Positions 21,159 to 34,739 are shown, counted from the first letter of the stretch. The stretch is DNA of 64,000 nt from Diphasiastrum complanatum (GCA_029204225.1 CM055098.1:49662277-49726276), one strand, 5' to 3'. Notes: a model not told the origin generated them from the letters alone. Translations and numbers: made by a program.

Positions 21159-21164
21159 AATAAA
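21159..21164 (+). promoter_or_regulatory. Candidate polyadenylation signal of the LRR gene
   Basis: AATAAA 320 bp after the stop codon at 20839, in AT-rich DNA followed by T-rich sequence. It fits a plant near-upstream element, but alternatives cannot be excluded. Confidence 0.4.
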
Positions 21165-21344
21165 CTTCTTTTATTGCTTATGATAGTGGTTATAAATTCA
21201 AGCATTTAATTGCCAACACATTTAGGATACCAATTTATTATGTCGACTTTAAGGAGCACTCTTGGATATTAATATTGCTTTTGATATTATCAAATTGTGG
21301 GATCATATAGCATCTAACTTGGGTGGGGTGAGCTCAACTCAATC

Positions 21345-21640
21345 AATTTACACCCAATGACCACATGTGGAATTTTATTTTTCTTTTTCTTTTTTTCTAT
21401 TTTTTTTTTTTTTTTTGGGGGGGGGGGGGGGGGGTGGGGCATTCCACCCAAAACAGGTGTTCCACCCCAAACAAGGGAAGATAGAATTTACACCCAATGA
21501 CCATATGTGGGAAGATGGAATTTTATTTCTTTTTTGGGGGGGTGGGTTCCCCCCAAGGGCATTCCACCCAAACAGGTGTTTACCTAAGGTGGAAGGTCCC
21601 AAGCCTTTCTTCCTCATAAAGACATTTTTTTTCCTCTTTT
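21345..21640. repeat. Duplicated homopolymer-rich segment
   Basis: ATTTACACCCAATGACCACA (21346) recurs as ATTTACACCCAATGACCATA (21486), and GCATTCCACCCAAAACAGGT (21439) recurs as GCATTCCACCCAAACAGGTG (21559), i.e. a roughly 120-140-bp direct duplication interleaved with poly-T and poly-G runs. The open frames across it are compositional. Confidence 0.7.
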
Positions 21641-21933
21641 TTTTTTAGCTATTTATTGTCAATGCAAACTTTTTTTGAACTCACTATCAAGGCGAAGGTG
21701 CGCGTAGAAAAAAAAAATTGCATGCATTCTGCCTCCGCCTGCATTGTTTTCTTCACAAAACATAGAGAATGATTTCATGTTAATGGAAGATTGACAAACT
21801 TAATATAGTGCGCATTGCTCGAAAGATTTTTGTTTAGTTAGCAATATACAATATAGATGGGTGTGTCTGAGTGCGTGTGTGCACGCGCGTGTGCGCATAG
21901 CATAAGGGAAGTAGACCTCCTTGGCAATAACTC

Positions 21934-22868
21934 TGTAGGAAAAATAGTAATTATTCTTCCACAGAGAACACAATGAAAGTTTGAATAGATCAAACTATTA
22001 TCAATGTCTTCAATTGGGTTTGTATTTGATCTATGTACTAATAGAACAGTATTTGCTCTGATTGAATATGTGTGCGGAAATAATATGCGGAATTAATAGA
22101 CAACTGAAGACAATTCTAGACGAACAAAAACTATTGATCAAGAACAAATTTATAATTCTGAATATGAATTAGTATACATCACTTGCTGTCTTATCTCGCT
22201 GTTGTGTCTATGATTGAATGAGTCTGAGAATCTCTTCAGTTTGACTGTCTGAGAGTTGGTTACAACGAGTAGTGCACATGTATTTATATTGTTACAGGAT
22301 AGGTCTTTTGGCCTTTTATTTACAGGTCTTTTGGCCTTTTATTTCTGTAATAATAGATCTAATCGTTTACGACGGTTAATATTCAAATAGATGCTCTGTT
22401 TCCAAGGTCAAATAATTTCTGTTCGCGAATTGTTCACGACAGTCCATCTCTTCATCGCAGCTTCTTGTTTCGCGAATTATTCGTGACACTTGTTTCTTCG
22501 CGACATTTTCTTCTTTCGCAAATTGTTCGCAAAAGATGACAATCTTTGAGCTTGAAGAAGAATCCAGAATATTTTGCAAATTGTTTGCGACAATTTCACG
22601 ACATCTGAGGTTTGAACAAAAAACATAATATTTTGCGACAAGATTCTGTTTGCGAATCTTTCAAGCTTCAACAAAAAAAAACCACGAGCTTCTAGAAGAA
22701 ACCGTTTCGCGAATCTTTCGAGTTGACTGCAAGATAAATTTTGCATCCTTCGAGGGTGATCACGAATAGAAATGTTTCGAGTTTGTGTTTCTTTCTTTCT
22801 CATCCTTTGTCAAGTAAACTACGCACTTTGTTAGTAGAATCGAGATATGTCTGATCAGGTATTCTACA
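21934..22868 (-). repeat. 3' LTR of a minus-strand copia element
   Basis: On the minus strand the repeat starts TGTAGAATACC directly after a purine tract (GAGAGGGAGC, 22869-22878). A matching inverted end CCTACA at 21934 gives short TGTAG/CTACA termini and a length of 935 bp. A TATA-like ATATAAATA (minus) sits at about 22281-22289. The 5' LTR is not present in the window, so the left boundary is inferred from the terminal motif alone. Confidence 0.6.
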
Positions 22869-23771
22869 GCTCCCTCTCAAAGTGGGAAGTTGGATTAACT
22901 CCAATCTTCTTCGCTGCTTCTCGAACAAAGTTTTACTGAGTGGCTTTGTAAAGATATCAGCTGTTGTTTTGATCTTGTAGATCCACTTGCACTTGACTGG
23001 TTTTCTGCCATCAGGTATTGGTGCAAGTATCCATACATTGTTCTTATACATGAATGACATTTCGTCCTCCATTGCTTGAATCCAACGATCTTTATCTGGT
23101 CCATCAACAGCTTCCTCGAATGTTTGAGGTTTGTTAGAGAAATCACAAAATTTGATGGTTGTATAAAACACATTCTGACTATACCTTTCTGGTGGTTTTC
23201 GTTGTCTGTCAGATCTTCTCACAGGTGGTTTCGAGTTCGATTCTGCAGGTTTCGAGTTCGATTTTAATTCGACCTTTTCTATTGGAATTCGAGCTGGTGA
23301 TTCGAGTCTGTCAGGTACTCGATCTTGACCTCCCTCTAAATCTGGTAATTCCCTTTTATCTTCTGCTTGTTTTACTTCTGTCGTCGTTGGTAGCTCATAA
23401 TAGTTTTTGAAAATTTCGTAGCCGACTAGATCACTGTCTGCTATGTATTTCAACTCATCAAATTTAACATCTCGAACAACTTTTATCTTGTCAGTTTCGG
23501 GTACGTAGACACAATAATATGAGGAATGTAACTCGAATCCTACCAAAAAACCTTGTTCTGCCATTAATCCTAAGGCATTCAACTTGTACCTAAGGCCATC
23601 TTACATGCCCAAAGGTTATTATTTCAATATAGGAACATATACACTGCACATCCAAATGTCCAAACATGTGCAAGATTTGGCTTCGACTTCCACCATATCT
23701 CATGAGGAGTTTTATCCGGTATCCGAAATTTCAAAATACGATTCTGAAGATAATTCTGCAGTTTTGGATGC

Positions 23772-23945
<174 letters not shown>

Positions 23946-24273
23946 ATCTTCCCCCCTTCCTATCTCCATTATTGAAGGCCCTCCCATTTTTTGTGTATGT
24001 GATCTCTATGAATGATATATGTTTACTTGTTATTGTTAATCATGCTATCTCATTCAAGCTCCATCATTAGCAGAAGCACTTATCACAACTAGTTCCTGGA
24101 AACTGATTCATAAGATCCACATACAACTAGAATACGTGTTAGATCACAAAAACCAAGAAGGGATCAATAAGATCCACAGGCAGGTTATTTCAATTCATTG
24201 TACACCTCCTTTGAGAGAATCCTCTTGAGGACAAGATCTAGAGCCAAGGATGCCTAGATTTACAAGAAGAAAA

Positions 24274-24805
24274 CATTAGAGAAAAATTGGCCTTGAAAAG
24301 GGCCTTATAAGGATTGCCATGGAGGATGACAAATTTTTGAAAATGTAAAATACAAAAATAAAATCTTTTCCTACTTTCAATCTTGCCCACAAAGTATTCG
24401 ATGGTTAACTATTATGTGTATAGTATAGTCTACTATTGTTAAAAAAAACTGTAACTTTTGAACAACAGCTTGAATTGAGACGATTATAGTGCCATTGGAA
24501 AGCCCTCAATGAGAGCTTTTCAAAGACATGGCCTAGTTCCAAGCTCTTGTCGCGGGTTTTCTAATGGAACCGTAATCATTTCAATCCGAGTTGTGTATTA
24601 ATATTTGAGCTACATACTATACTACAGGAAAAAATTTGGCTTATTTATGGGCTACCCTCGACGCAGAATTACATATTTTTTTTAAAAGAAACGAAAATTG
24701 TTTTCAAGGAGCTACATTAATAGATTTCAAATTTGAGTGTTTTGAGAAAATATATAAAAAGTATCTTTTTAAAAGGCCCCCTTCGTGTTCAGATTTTCTC
24801 TAATG
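24274..24805. mobile_element. Inverted-repeat element with CATTAGAG ends (copy b)
   Basis: The left end CATTAGAGAAAAATTGGCC...AAAAGGGCCTT and the right end AAAAGGCCCCCTTCGT...TTTTCTCTAATG are imperfect inverted repeats of about 38 bp. Inside, ATTGGAAAGC...GAGAGCTTTTCAAAG forms a second inverted repeat. The same ends and the same internal motif occur at 55587-55964, so these are two copies of one MITE-like family. No coding capacity. No clear target duplication. Confidence 0.55.
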
Positions 24806-25008
24806 GGAGAAGAAGAAGAAAAAACAAATCGAGACAAAAAGAACAAAAAGAGAACAAGTAGAATGATCAACACTCCAATCGATATCTAGGCTTCATTCCA
24901 CATTTAGATCCAACATTAAGCCTGACGACCTTAGTAAGCCTAGATTCACACTTTCTAAGCCTCTAAAACCCCAAAAAAGGGAAGTGAAAAAGGGTACAAC
25001 ATTTTTTT

Positions 25009-25030
25009 TGGTGCCATTGCCAAGGAGACG
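25009..25030 (+). other. Ty3/gypsy (Tat/Athila-type) primer binding site
   Basis: TGGTGCCATTGCCAAGGAGA resembles the tRNA-Asp-type primer site TGGCGCCGTTGCCGGGGA used by plant Tat/Athila elements. The sequence before it ends GGTACAACA then a T run, so an LTR probably ends at 25001 and its interior lies to the right. The other LTR and any coding domains were not found. Confidence 0.5.
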
Positions 25031-27834
25031 ATGCTAAACTCATTTTAGGAGTGTTTTTTATTGCCTTTTCTTGTCATTTTTAATCATTTTACAGGATATT
25101 TACTCACCCTCCTATTTTTTTTCAAGTTTTTGTAAAAACTTTTACTTGCTAGTGAGCAAAGCAAAGTTAGATCTACCATCAGACTACTTGATGAGTTAAG
25201 TTCTGATTACTCTCCCATCTTGATTACCAGCTGATTAGAAAATTACGAGTTTTTCTCATTCTCTTTTCTCACCACTTTCACAAATCCCCCAAGAACATCA
25301 GATCCACCTTTAAGAGGCTTGATGAGTTAATTTTCTATTACTCATCGAATTGAAATATTTCATTTTCCACTCTTTTTAATACTCTATATCCGTACAGAAC
25401 CAAGTACAGTACTTGACCTACCACTTGGTAAACTAGTGAGCAATTTTTGTATTTTTTCTGTTTATTTTACTCGCCAACATCTCATTTTTACTCGCCCATT
25501 TCATAGTGTCTCTGATTATTATTCACAATTAGTAGGCATCTCGGTGAGTAAAGAAGTGATTACTCACACCTACCTATTACTCGCCATCATAAAATCTCAA
25601 AATTGTTGTAATAGATCTGATTTGATTGATCATGAATATCCAATTGCACTTCTTGATTTTTTCCAATCACTTGCAATTTTTACACCTTTTATCCATTTGT
25701 TTTCATCTTGAAAAGATTCACAAAATATCTAGAAAATTCAAAAATGCACAACACCATAATGGATTCTACATGGGGGCCACATACAAGACTTTCTAAGCCA
25801 CAATTGAAAATCATGACAAAATAATGGATTTGTTGAATCAAGATTGCGGTTTTCCATCCCCACAAGTCAATGGGAATGGACAAACATCAACCTTTATTCA
25901 TAATCAAAATATCTAGTTGTAAAAAGGGCCCATGCTTGAGACAAGTAAATGAGAATGGGCCCTCAATAGTGTAGAATATTCCTTGAAATTCAACTCACAT
26001 GGACTTTCCAATTTTGGGCATATGAAATTTTTGTTTGAGCATTTTTGCTTGGTTTTGTTTGGTTCATTGGCACCTATATTTTCCATTCTTTCCATAGAAG
26101 ACTCTTAATCTTGAAGGCAACACAAGATTTATGTAGCATAAAGACTTGTGAAATTGTAAAGGTAAAAGGTCATGAGACCCATCAAGATAGAAGGCCAAAG
26201 GTCTCATTACCATGCCAATGAAGAGCAATAAAAAATGAAAAGAGTTTATTAGTTATGGTGTACTTGTATTCAAATCATCTGAAACACTTTGCAATAAAAA
26301 TGAAGACGACAAAATATGAATGGCATCATCGAAGGGCAAAGGCAATAAAAGAATCGGGATCAATTTATGGCACTTCATACTAGATTGGCAATTGTCTCTT
26401 ATGCTAGTTCTCTTAGCTAAAACCAACTTATGATGGTGCTAGCAATTTTAAGTCATTTCTTGCTAAATGATGGATTTTTTAGATGATTCTATTAATAATT
26501 TTTTACGTCGTCTTAGAGCCTCAACTCTTTGGCATATTTGGTTGGATAGAAATAACAAACATTTTTTTACAAGAACAATGTTTACATGTCTCTTTTGCTA
26601 ATTGTTAAAGAGAGAGATGATTTTGTTATTTTTCAGTCTCTTTTTACTTGTAGTTTGTAAAAAGTTCTTAATCCAAGATTAAGCTTTCAAGAAAAGAAGA
26701 GAAAAAGTGCTAAGAGAATCATTAAAATTGGAGACATCATCATGTATGGTATAAAAAGTTGCAACAATTTACCACATGCTTGCTTATGAAGGACTTGTAA
26801 TATATATAGACAACATAAATCCTTTGCGTAAATGTATTTGCAAAAAATTAAAGCATAAATGAATTTCATATATCACACATCTTGACAGTTACTGGTTACA
26901 AAACTCTCATCTAACAAAGCCATAAGTGGACAACAATTATGTTTGTTGGAGTTTTGGTTTGTGAAGCTTGGAATCAACTCAAGCAGCTCATGCTACCTCA
27001 AAATTGAAACACATTCTTTTAATTTTGTAAAGTTAAATCTTTTCAAGGCCAAATTTTATCAAATAAAATAAGCTTTTATCGATTCATCAAAGAGAATGAT
27101 GGATATGTGAGTCTACTTTTGCATGTGATTGATATAAATGAGTCTCAATAACTCAATACTCCATCAAGTCTCAAAAAGTGAGAATAAATTAATAATACTC
27201 ATCGCACAAATGTCAACTCATGTATTCCTTCTTCCATAAGTTTTATATTTCTCTTTCATTTACTTTGAGTTTTTTCCACTTCATGACTATTTCTTTGGCC
27301 TATTTCAACTTTTCACATATCCTTTTCTTAGATCTCATATGAATAGGTTCTGCATAACATGTTATGCAACAACTTTTCTATCTTTCTTATGTACCAACAA
27401 TCTTATCATCATCTTATTTTTTTTAAAGTAGTGATAATAGTCTTTAAAATAGTAAGTCATAATCAAAACACCTTTTGCTCACAAATTTGTACTCTCCTCT
27501 TTTTTTCACTCATGCTCTCCTCCATGTGCTCCACACGTGCTCTCCTCCACTCAAGAAAGAAATATTTTCAAACTTTTCAAACAAATCATTTTAGAAGTTG
27601 TTAAGACATACAAGGGAAAGTCTATCGTAGAACTTTCATATTATAGTAAGTGCTAAATCTTTGATAGGAAGAAATAATATGATAATCTTAGAATTTCTAT
27701 GTTAATTCTATTTATTGAAAAAGAATCCAACAACACATTTATTTACTAGATAGCTTTTATCCTCAAGAGTCTACTTCAAACCTCATACTCGTTTTCTACC
27801 AGCCAAAATATTGGTGTTGCATAGCAAAAACCAA

Positions 27835-27889
<55 letters not shown>

Positions 27890-29439
27890 TTATGTAATAT
27901 TGTTGCATCATAAATAAATTCTCAACACAAAAAAGAAAAAATTTATCTTGGAAGTGGTTTTTTCTCATGTCCCAAAGTTTTTCTTTTCACTTATGTATAT
28001 TTACCTAGCTATTATTTTTAATAAAAATTAATGTTGTTGATAGCTAGTCAACAATGTCTTATTCCATACATGAAGTATATGCGAACACATACATTTGTTT
28101 TCATACAAAATCAATATTCGTAACATGTTTTGTGTATTTTGATATATTGGAAAATTGAGTGGCAAATTGTGAAAATTGAGTGGATAATTGTAAAAATTCA
28201 CTTCATTAAAAATCGTTAGCTAAAGAGCTCATTGGGTATGTCTTTATATAGCAATTTCATATTCAAGATATAATAATATCTATGCTTGTGAATATAAATT
28301 TGTGAAGAGTGTGAATATGATTTTGTGAGTGGATTGTCTTTGTCACATTCCAATAGTCCTAGGCATCGAAAATTGAATAGGATTTTAAATCTTACCTTTA
28401 ATCATGATATAAATGAATTTTTTTGTGTGTGTGTTCATCTTGACCATCCAAGAGGATTTCACAAAGGTAAAATCCCACCAATAAACTCTATCGATATACT
28501 TATTGAAACTATTGTGTCAATTTTTATCCTTGTAAATAATTGTGAATCACCAATTGATTTTGTACAAAGATTTATCTAGCAAATCAAATAGCTTTTGAGA
28601 TTTCTAGCTTCTTTGATATAACTCAAGTTAGTTTTAGTTTTCACACTGGTGTTTTCTAGATGTCTCAACTTGTAGTATAAATTTCATACATTATATTTCT
28701 ACCCTATTACTCTTGTATCAATTTTAGTCAATTATGTGGTTAGTTCTTGAACTTAATCCACTATAGAAATTTCACTATCAAGTTTATTATTTTTTGATTG
28801 TTTTATTTAAGATTCATTGCAATATTAGTACTATACAAAAACTTGACTAATCTTTGCATACCACATATTTAAAAAAGAGACTTGTCAATCACCTTTATCA
28901 ACTTCTAAGAATATTTTGCCTACTAACAAACGAAGAAAGATATGACTGTACCTACAAAAAAGTGCAAAGTTTGATATGTACCTTTCCTTTTGCTTTTTGT
29001 GGAGTCACAATGTAAGTCTATTTTTGTTCAATATCATTTGCTCGTCAATTCATTCTATAAATGGTCATCCATATTTCTACTTTAAAATGTAAATCATGTG
29101 ATTTCAAAATTCTTCATTTTCATGTTATGGTGATACCACATGTAACATTAATGTAAGTTTTACCCTCACAAGTGAGTGCCAATGTCTTAAATACATAGTT
29201 GGAGCGAATCGTAATTCACTGGGTCCGCAATTCACGAAATCGTGATTCGTTGTAAGAATTGTTATAAAAAAAAAAAGGATTATATTATATTCTGGCTTCC
29301 TCCTCGCGGGTAGAACCACGCTACTAGAGGAGGAGGCAAAAAAATTTTTGATCAACTATAGACATCGGATCTGAGCGTGTGGATATTCGGTAGGCAGAGG
29401 TGGTGTGCACGGTGCCATGGGGATCTGAGCTTCGTGGAG
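25031..29439. other. Long AT-rich non-coding stretch
   Basis: No recognised gene. 25090-25580 repeats short words of the type TTACTCGCC/TTACTCACC. 29190-29240 has an imperfect inverted repeat around GAATCGTAATTC / CGTGATTCG. Short open frames show no motif. It may be the degenerate interior of the gypsy element suggested by the primer site at 25009. Confidence 0.5.
27837..27887. repeat. AC microsatellite, 51 bp
   Basis: Pure (AC)n, giving a Cys-Val repeat frame on the minus strand that is not a gene. Confidence 0.97.
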
Positions 29440-29830
29440 AGTGAAATGATCAGTTTTTTATATTTGGCAACCTACTACCACACGTGTGGATGCTAGATCA
29501 ACAATAACAATGACATTCTACACACTAGAAATCAAAATAACTTGAGTAAAATGCAAGACATGGACATAGAAACAAAAGAGATGAGTTCTCCACAAAGAAA
29601 GAAACTTTGATGATTATTTCTCCACGCTGGTACAACTATTTATAGCTTCCAAAATGTCATTTGGCCAACTGCCCTAAACTTTTCCTAAATGGTAGCTTCT
29701 TGGTACTCATCAATTTTGTTGACTAAATATCAAGATGTTTTTACTTGGTCTATAATGAATATAAAGTTTGAGACATTCAACTTGATGATAGACAAAGGCT
29801 TATGGGCCTTACTTTGAAATATGATTTTTT
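29440..29830 (-). repeat. Decayed copia LTR (minus) with palindrome and TATA box
   Basis: Order and words match the LTR at 38186-38838. The palindrome CCACACGTGTGG (29478-29489) is followed by GCTAGA, AACAATAACAATGAC, ATGCAAGACATGGACATAGA, then CTATTTATAG (29636-29645; TATA box on the minus strand), then TTGGCCAACTGCCCTA. The palindrome-to-TATA distance (147 bp) equals that of the intact element (146 bp). No internal region follows. Confidence 0.6.
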
Positions 29831-31954
29831 CTTGGATGGCATGAGGTTTCTCCTCAACGTCTAACAAATATGCAGCAAACCATTAATGAAATGAGAGGGC
29901 TTCATCCTTATCTTTCAGATTCAGTAATTGTTTGTATTCAATCTATCTTTGCTTTCCAACAAGTAGCCTCCTTGACTTGCCATCTTGAAGAAGCTTGATC
30001 CTACTTGATGTTTCATAAATATTTGAATGTGACCTTTTCATGTGCCACTTATCACTCACTTTAACCATGATTAGCATGCTAGAATTGGACAGATCGTGAT
30101 CTCAAATTAGACCAGAACTTAATGAACAAAAATAAGATCTAAGCTAGTGTTTACTAATACTTATGATTGCACAAATGAACTCAAAAAATAATGAAACAAT
30201 AGATTTCAATGGATCTTGAGAGGCACTACTTCAATCTTTCCTTGAATGCCAAAACTTGGTGATAAAAAATTTCACAATGTCTTGTCAACTACAAAAAATT
30301 GAAAAAATGATTTGAAACCTACATCCACACAATTTGGTACTCTAGAAATACATAATAAATAGATCCAAATCTGCATTTAAAAAGAAAATTCCTAACTTGA
30401 GAATGTAGCCTCATGGAATGTTGATCTATTTACAGTTTAAATGCTCCAATTTTTAGATTCAAAGGAGTATGAACATCAGAATCTAACATAAAAAAAACTA
30501 GAAAATTCACAAATTTTGGATTAGACAAAAAAAATGATTAGTAGCTTCAACAATGAGAGGCTTGAGCACTAGTGTCCTCCAAACTTGATCAAAATTTGAT
30601 TCAAACATGTTATATGGTCAATTCTAAGGTTTGATAGCATACAAAAAAAATATAGGAAGTATTCATTAACTTTGATTGGTTTATGGTCCAAGTTATTGCA
30701 CAAACACATATGACACACTTGCAATATAACATGAATGATGAAATTATGAACACAAATAGAAGAACCCTAAGATGAGTCTTGAGCATAGCTATGGATCTTA
30801 TCCAAAACCCTCTTGAAGTAGGTTGAGTTGCTCCATAAACCCTACAAATGTGCATATGAATATCACATCCAATATTTCATGAGAGAGAGAGAGAGAGTAT
30901 AACAAAGATTTCATATAGTCCCCCTTGAACAAGTCAAGCCCAAATCCTTTGAATCTTTTCATCTTATAGCATAAAAGGTTTAAACGAAGCTGAAAAGAAC
31001 TTATAGTATAAAGCACCATAAAGTGAAGCAAGATTTAGGATACCCAGCTTTTACTTGCCACCATCCCACGACTGCACGAGTTAGTTCAGTGAGGAGCATC
31101 AGGTGTCATAGCTGAGCATCAGTTGTCATCCATGTCCGAAACAAGATTCACTATCAGCTTAATTAGAAAGTATAATCATTAGTCCAATCTTCTCTACCAA
31201 GTATTTTTCCACATCATAGGTCTTGCCCTAATGTTACCATATCAGAGCACCTGCCATATTGATCAGTGTAAGACAAGTAATCCTATTGTTACACTACAAT
31301 TACATAGCTTACAATGAAAAAGCCATAATCAATCACAACATGTGAAAAAGGTGTAGTTTAGCGCATATCCATGCCATCATATACCTATTAGTACCAGTGC
31401 ATTATTTGGTACTGTGGATCCTATGTATAGATGCTTGGACAAATCCATATCATGCAAACTGGCCTGGACAAATTCATGCCATTCAAGCTAACCAAAATCT
31501 GAATCGATTCAACAATGTAAGATGTCACAAATTACAATTTAATAACTTGCTATAGTCCATTATTGTGTTTTCATGCTACAAGTCCAGTGTGTAAATTCTC
31601 GTGGGTATCGAAGTACCTCCATACCATCCTGACCTCGATGACAAGTGTGTTTAGTCTTCTACGAGTGTGGTAAGTACTGAGCAAATCCATACTTTTCAGT
31701 GCCACAATAAACGCTTAAACTCGTAGGCTGACCCAAAAGGGTTCCAATCAGCATCAAATCTTCATGAAGAACAGCATCTCAGGTCCTGCATAGAAGGCTT
31801 GATAATACTGTAACACAATCAGATCACAATTAGTAGCTTAGTTTCTTTTCAATCATCATTTAAAGTTCCAATGCCTTATCCATTGGGCCATGGAGTCCAG
31901 TCACAGACCATAGAATAAAATTTCTTTCAGGGTTTTAAATTTTCAGATATCATA
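29831..31954. other. AT-rich non-coding stretch
   Basis: No gene recognised. Contains a short GA run at 30881-30897. It probably includes the degenerate 3' end of the gypsy element to its right, but I could not find that LTR. Confidence 0.5.
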
Positions 31955-31984
31955 TGGAGTCCAGAAGCATGATTTCCAACAATT

Positions 31985-32620
31985 TCTTGTTTGTACTCTC
32001 CACCTGCCCATTGGCCTGTGGATTGTAAGGTGTGGTTTTATTATGCTTTATACTCAATCTTTTCGTAAGGTTTCGTATGACCTTATTTAAGAAATGGGTC
32101 CTCTGTCAGAAACTAATTCCTTCGGGGCCCCAAATCTACAAACAATATTTTCCATAAGGAATTTAGCCGTTTCTACAGCATTATCCTTCTTCACAACTTT
32201 GGCTTCTAACCACTTAGTGAAGTAATCAATTGCTACAATGATATAATTTTTCTGTTCAATCGAAGAGGCTTTCACAGGTCCGACATATTCAATGCCCCAC
32301 TTTTCAAAGGGAAACTGAGCAGTCAGGGTTATTAAGGGCCTTATTTTTTTATCGGGCAATCCTACCCTTTGACAAATATCACAATTTACGTAATAATTGT
32401 GGCAATTCTTAAATAGTGTGGACCACCAGTATCCTACTCTTAGGACCTTCTTTGTTGTGGCATCACCGACAAAGTGACCCCCACATGCGGAGTCGTGGCA
32501 TTCTTCAAGGATAACTTTAAGCTTCTTTTTCTTGGCTCTTGACAAACCTTTAGGCAATTCTAAGGTGGTCAGGTAATGGGCTAAAGCTTGATACCATTGT
32601 GGTACTATCTCAACATCCAA
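31985..32620 (-). pseudogene. Gypsy A integrase
   Basis: From 32620: a zinc-binding HHCC region (ECHDSACGGHFVGDATTKK ... NCHNYYVNCDICQRVG), then core motifs WGIEYVGPVK and YIIVAIDYFTKWLEAKVV with the first Asp, and LVSDRGP with the second. A frameshift at about 32095 follows. The frame resumes as HFLNKVIRNLTKRLSIKHNK and TPYNPQANGQVESTNKKLL, keeping the third catalytic residue (Glu). The C-terminal domain is absent. Dead because of the frameshift and truncation. Confidence 0.85.
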
Positions 32621-34000
32621 TTAAAAAATTTCACGATTCCCTTCGTCCATTGGGTCAAATGGGACTTCTTGCAATGACCCATGTTCTTCAACAAATACAT
32701 CAATATGAAGTTGTGAATTCTTCAGGTCATCTACTTTCTTCCCTTGACTTTCTATCTCAAGGTCATCTTCCTCTACCAGGCTATAATCACATAGACAATC
32801 CACCAAATTTTTGGTTTGGGCGGTTTGTTTCTCAACGCATAATCGAGTTATTCTAGAACAACAAGCCACTTGACAAGTCTATCTGGCGGGTGAAATTTGT
32901 TCAACATGAGTTTAATAGCAGTGGTAGGAGCATAAATGACTACTTTTCGATGGATAAGATAGTGTCTGAAGTTAGACATAGCAAAATGTACCGCTAGGCA
33001 CACTCTTTCTCCATAACTGTCTCTAGTTTCAACACTCTTCAACTTGACACCAGCAAAGGCTATGGGGTGTAACATTTTTGGTTCCTCAATCTGGAACAAG
33101 GCACAATTTAGGGCCAAAGGTCCAGCAGCAACAATAAGATGAAATTCTTTGTCCCATTTGGGCGGTCTGAGAATTGGTGCTTTTGTCAATGCATCTTTCA
33201 GATGGTCAAACACATACTGACACTCCTCAGTCCACAAGAAGTGTTTATATTTTGCAAGGAGCTCTACTAAAGGCCCAAGTGATCTTGCTATAATCTTTTA
33301 AGAATCTCCTATAATACCCTACACTCCCTAAAAAGGATCTGACACCTCTTACATTAATGGGGGCAGGCATCTAGGCTAACACCCTGGACTTTAGTTGGAT
33401 CGGTAGTTATCCCGTCCTTGCTTATAACATGTCCAAGGAGAATACCGTATGGAACCACAAAAAGGCATTTCCTAGGATTTAGTGCTACAGACTTTTCTCT
33501 GCACACTTCAAAGCATTCCTTGAGTACTCTGATGTGATCTTCAATATTGTTGGTTGCTATAAAGATGTCATCCATAAACACCTTAATGTGATCAAACACC
33601 AGGTTTTCAAAGGATTCATTCATAAACCTCTGGTATGTGTCCGGGGCATTACAAAGTCCAAACGGCATGACATGATAAGCATATGTGCTGAACAGAGTCG
33701 TAAAAGTCGTCTTAAGCTTATCATCAGGAGCTATGGCTATTTGGTTATAGCCCGCAAAACAGTCCATAAAAGTATACATCTGCTTCCCAGCTAATTGATC
33801 AAACATTTGGTCGATGAAGGGTAAAGGGTAGGAGTCCTCTTGTTAAGGGGTTTAAAGTCCACACAAACCCTAATTTGCCCATTCTTCTTAACTTTACGAG
33901 CACCATTCAGTATTGGTGACAGGGAATATAAGGCCAGCATCCCTCATTTTTCGGATTTCCTCAACTACAGGTGCCATGAGATGTTGAGCTAACCTCCTTT
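32621..34000 (-). pseudogene. Gypsy A reverse transcriptase and RNase H
   Basis: RT: KKNGQIRVCVDFKPLN in a broken frame near 33870, then QMYTFMDCFAGYNQIAIAPD, MPFGLCNAPDTYQRFM and FMDDIFIA (33354-33806) with the active-site Asp pair as FMDD. RNase H (32848-33237): ECQYVFDHLKDALTKAPILR, then FHLIVAAGPLALNCALFQIE, where the usual catalytic Asp of the VDAS motif reads Ala, and ETRDSYGERVCLAVHFAMSN. A tether segment follows at 32621-32869. At least two frame breaks (near 33830 and 33300) disrupt it. Confidence 0.88.
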
Positions 34001-34001
34001 G

Positions 34002-34739
34002 TCATTCCCTGACGGGCTTTACATCAGGTTTCAATGGGATTTGATGAACTGCTAGGGCTGGTGGTATACCTTTAAAGTCATCATAATTCCAGTCACACAT
34101 GATCTTATCTGCATCGGCGTCTCTAACACATACTAGAAGTTCACGACCCTCATACTGTTCAATTAACAGCAATGTTGCTTCCTTGGAAGTAGACTCTTCA
34201 GAATCACTGGACACATAATCTTCACCCTCCCAATACGTATCAGAGATCTCCGCCCTTTCGCTCTCAGGCAGATTCGGATATGCATTCACAACCACTCTTT
34301 TCTTCCCACGGCCAAAAATCAAATGACCACTGGGAATATCAACCAAACAATCGGTCTTTCTAAGCCACGATTGACCTAATAGCATAGCATATGCTTCCCT
34401 ACCGGCCTGCATATGCACAACATAAAAGTCTACTTTGGCAACCTTCCCAGCCACACTCACAGACAACCCATTCAGTATACCTTTAGCTTTCAACCTCAAA
34501 TTGTCAGCTAGCTTCAGGGTCAAGTTCCCACCATCCACTAAATCTAAATTCAATCTCTCACATAAGTTAGCATTCAAAACATTTACTGCAGCTCCAGCAT
34601 CGACTATAACATCAGCAATCAACAGCCCGTCAACAATAGCATCAACTTTGGGACAGCTCTTTTCTAATCCATTGCTTGATACTTGATCTACTTCAACCAC
34701 AATAGGATTATGCCCATCAAGCCATCGAATTCTTAGCAC
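34002..34739 (-). pseudogene. Gypsy A aspartic protease region
   Basis: 245 open codons. LLIADVIVDAGAAVNVLNAN holds the protease active site, but Asp-Ser/Thr-Gly reads Asp-Ala-Gly. MLLGQSWLRKTDCLVDIPSG matches the ILGxxWL flap/C-terminal motif. It ends with the connector into RT (VHQIPLKPDVKPVRE) and a stop at 34002. Being open over 245 codons, this part decayed less than its neighbours. Confidence 0.8.
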
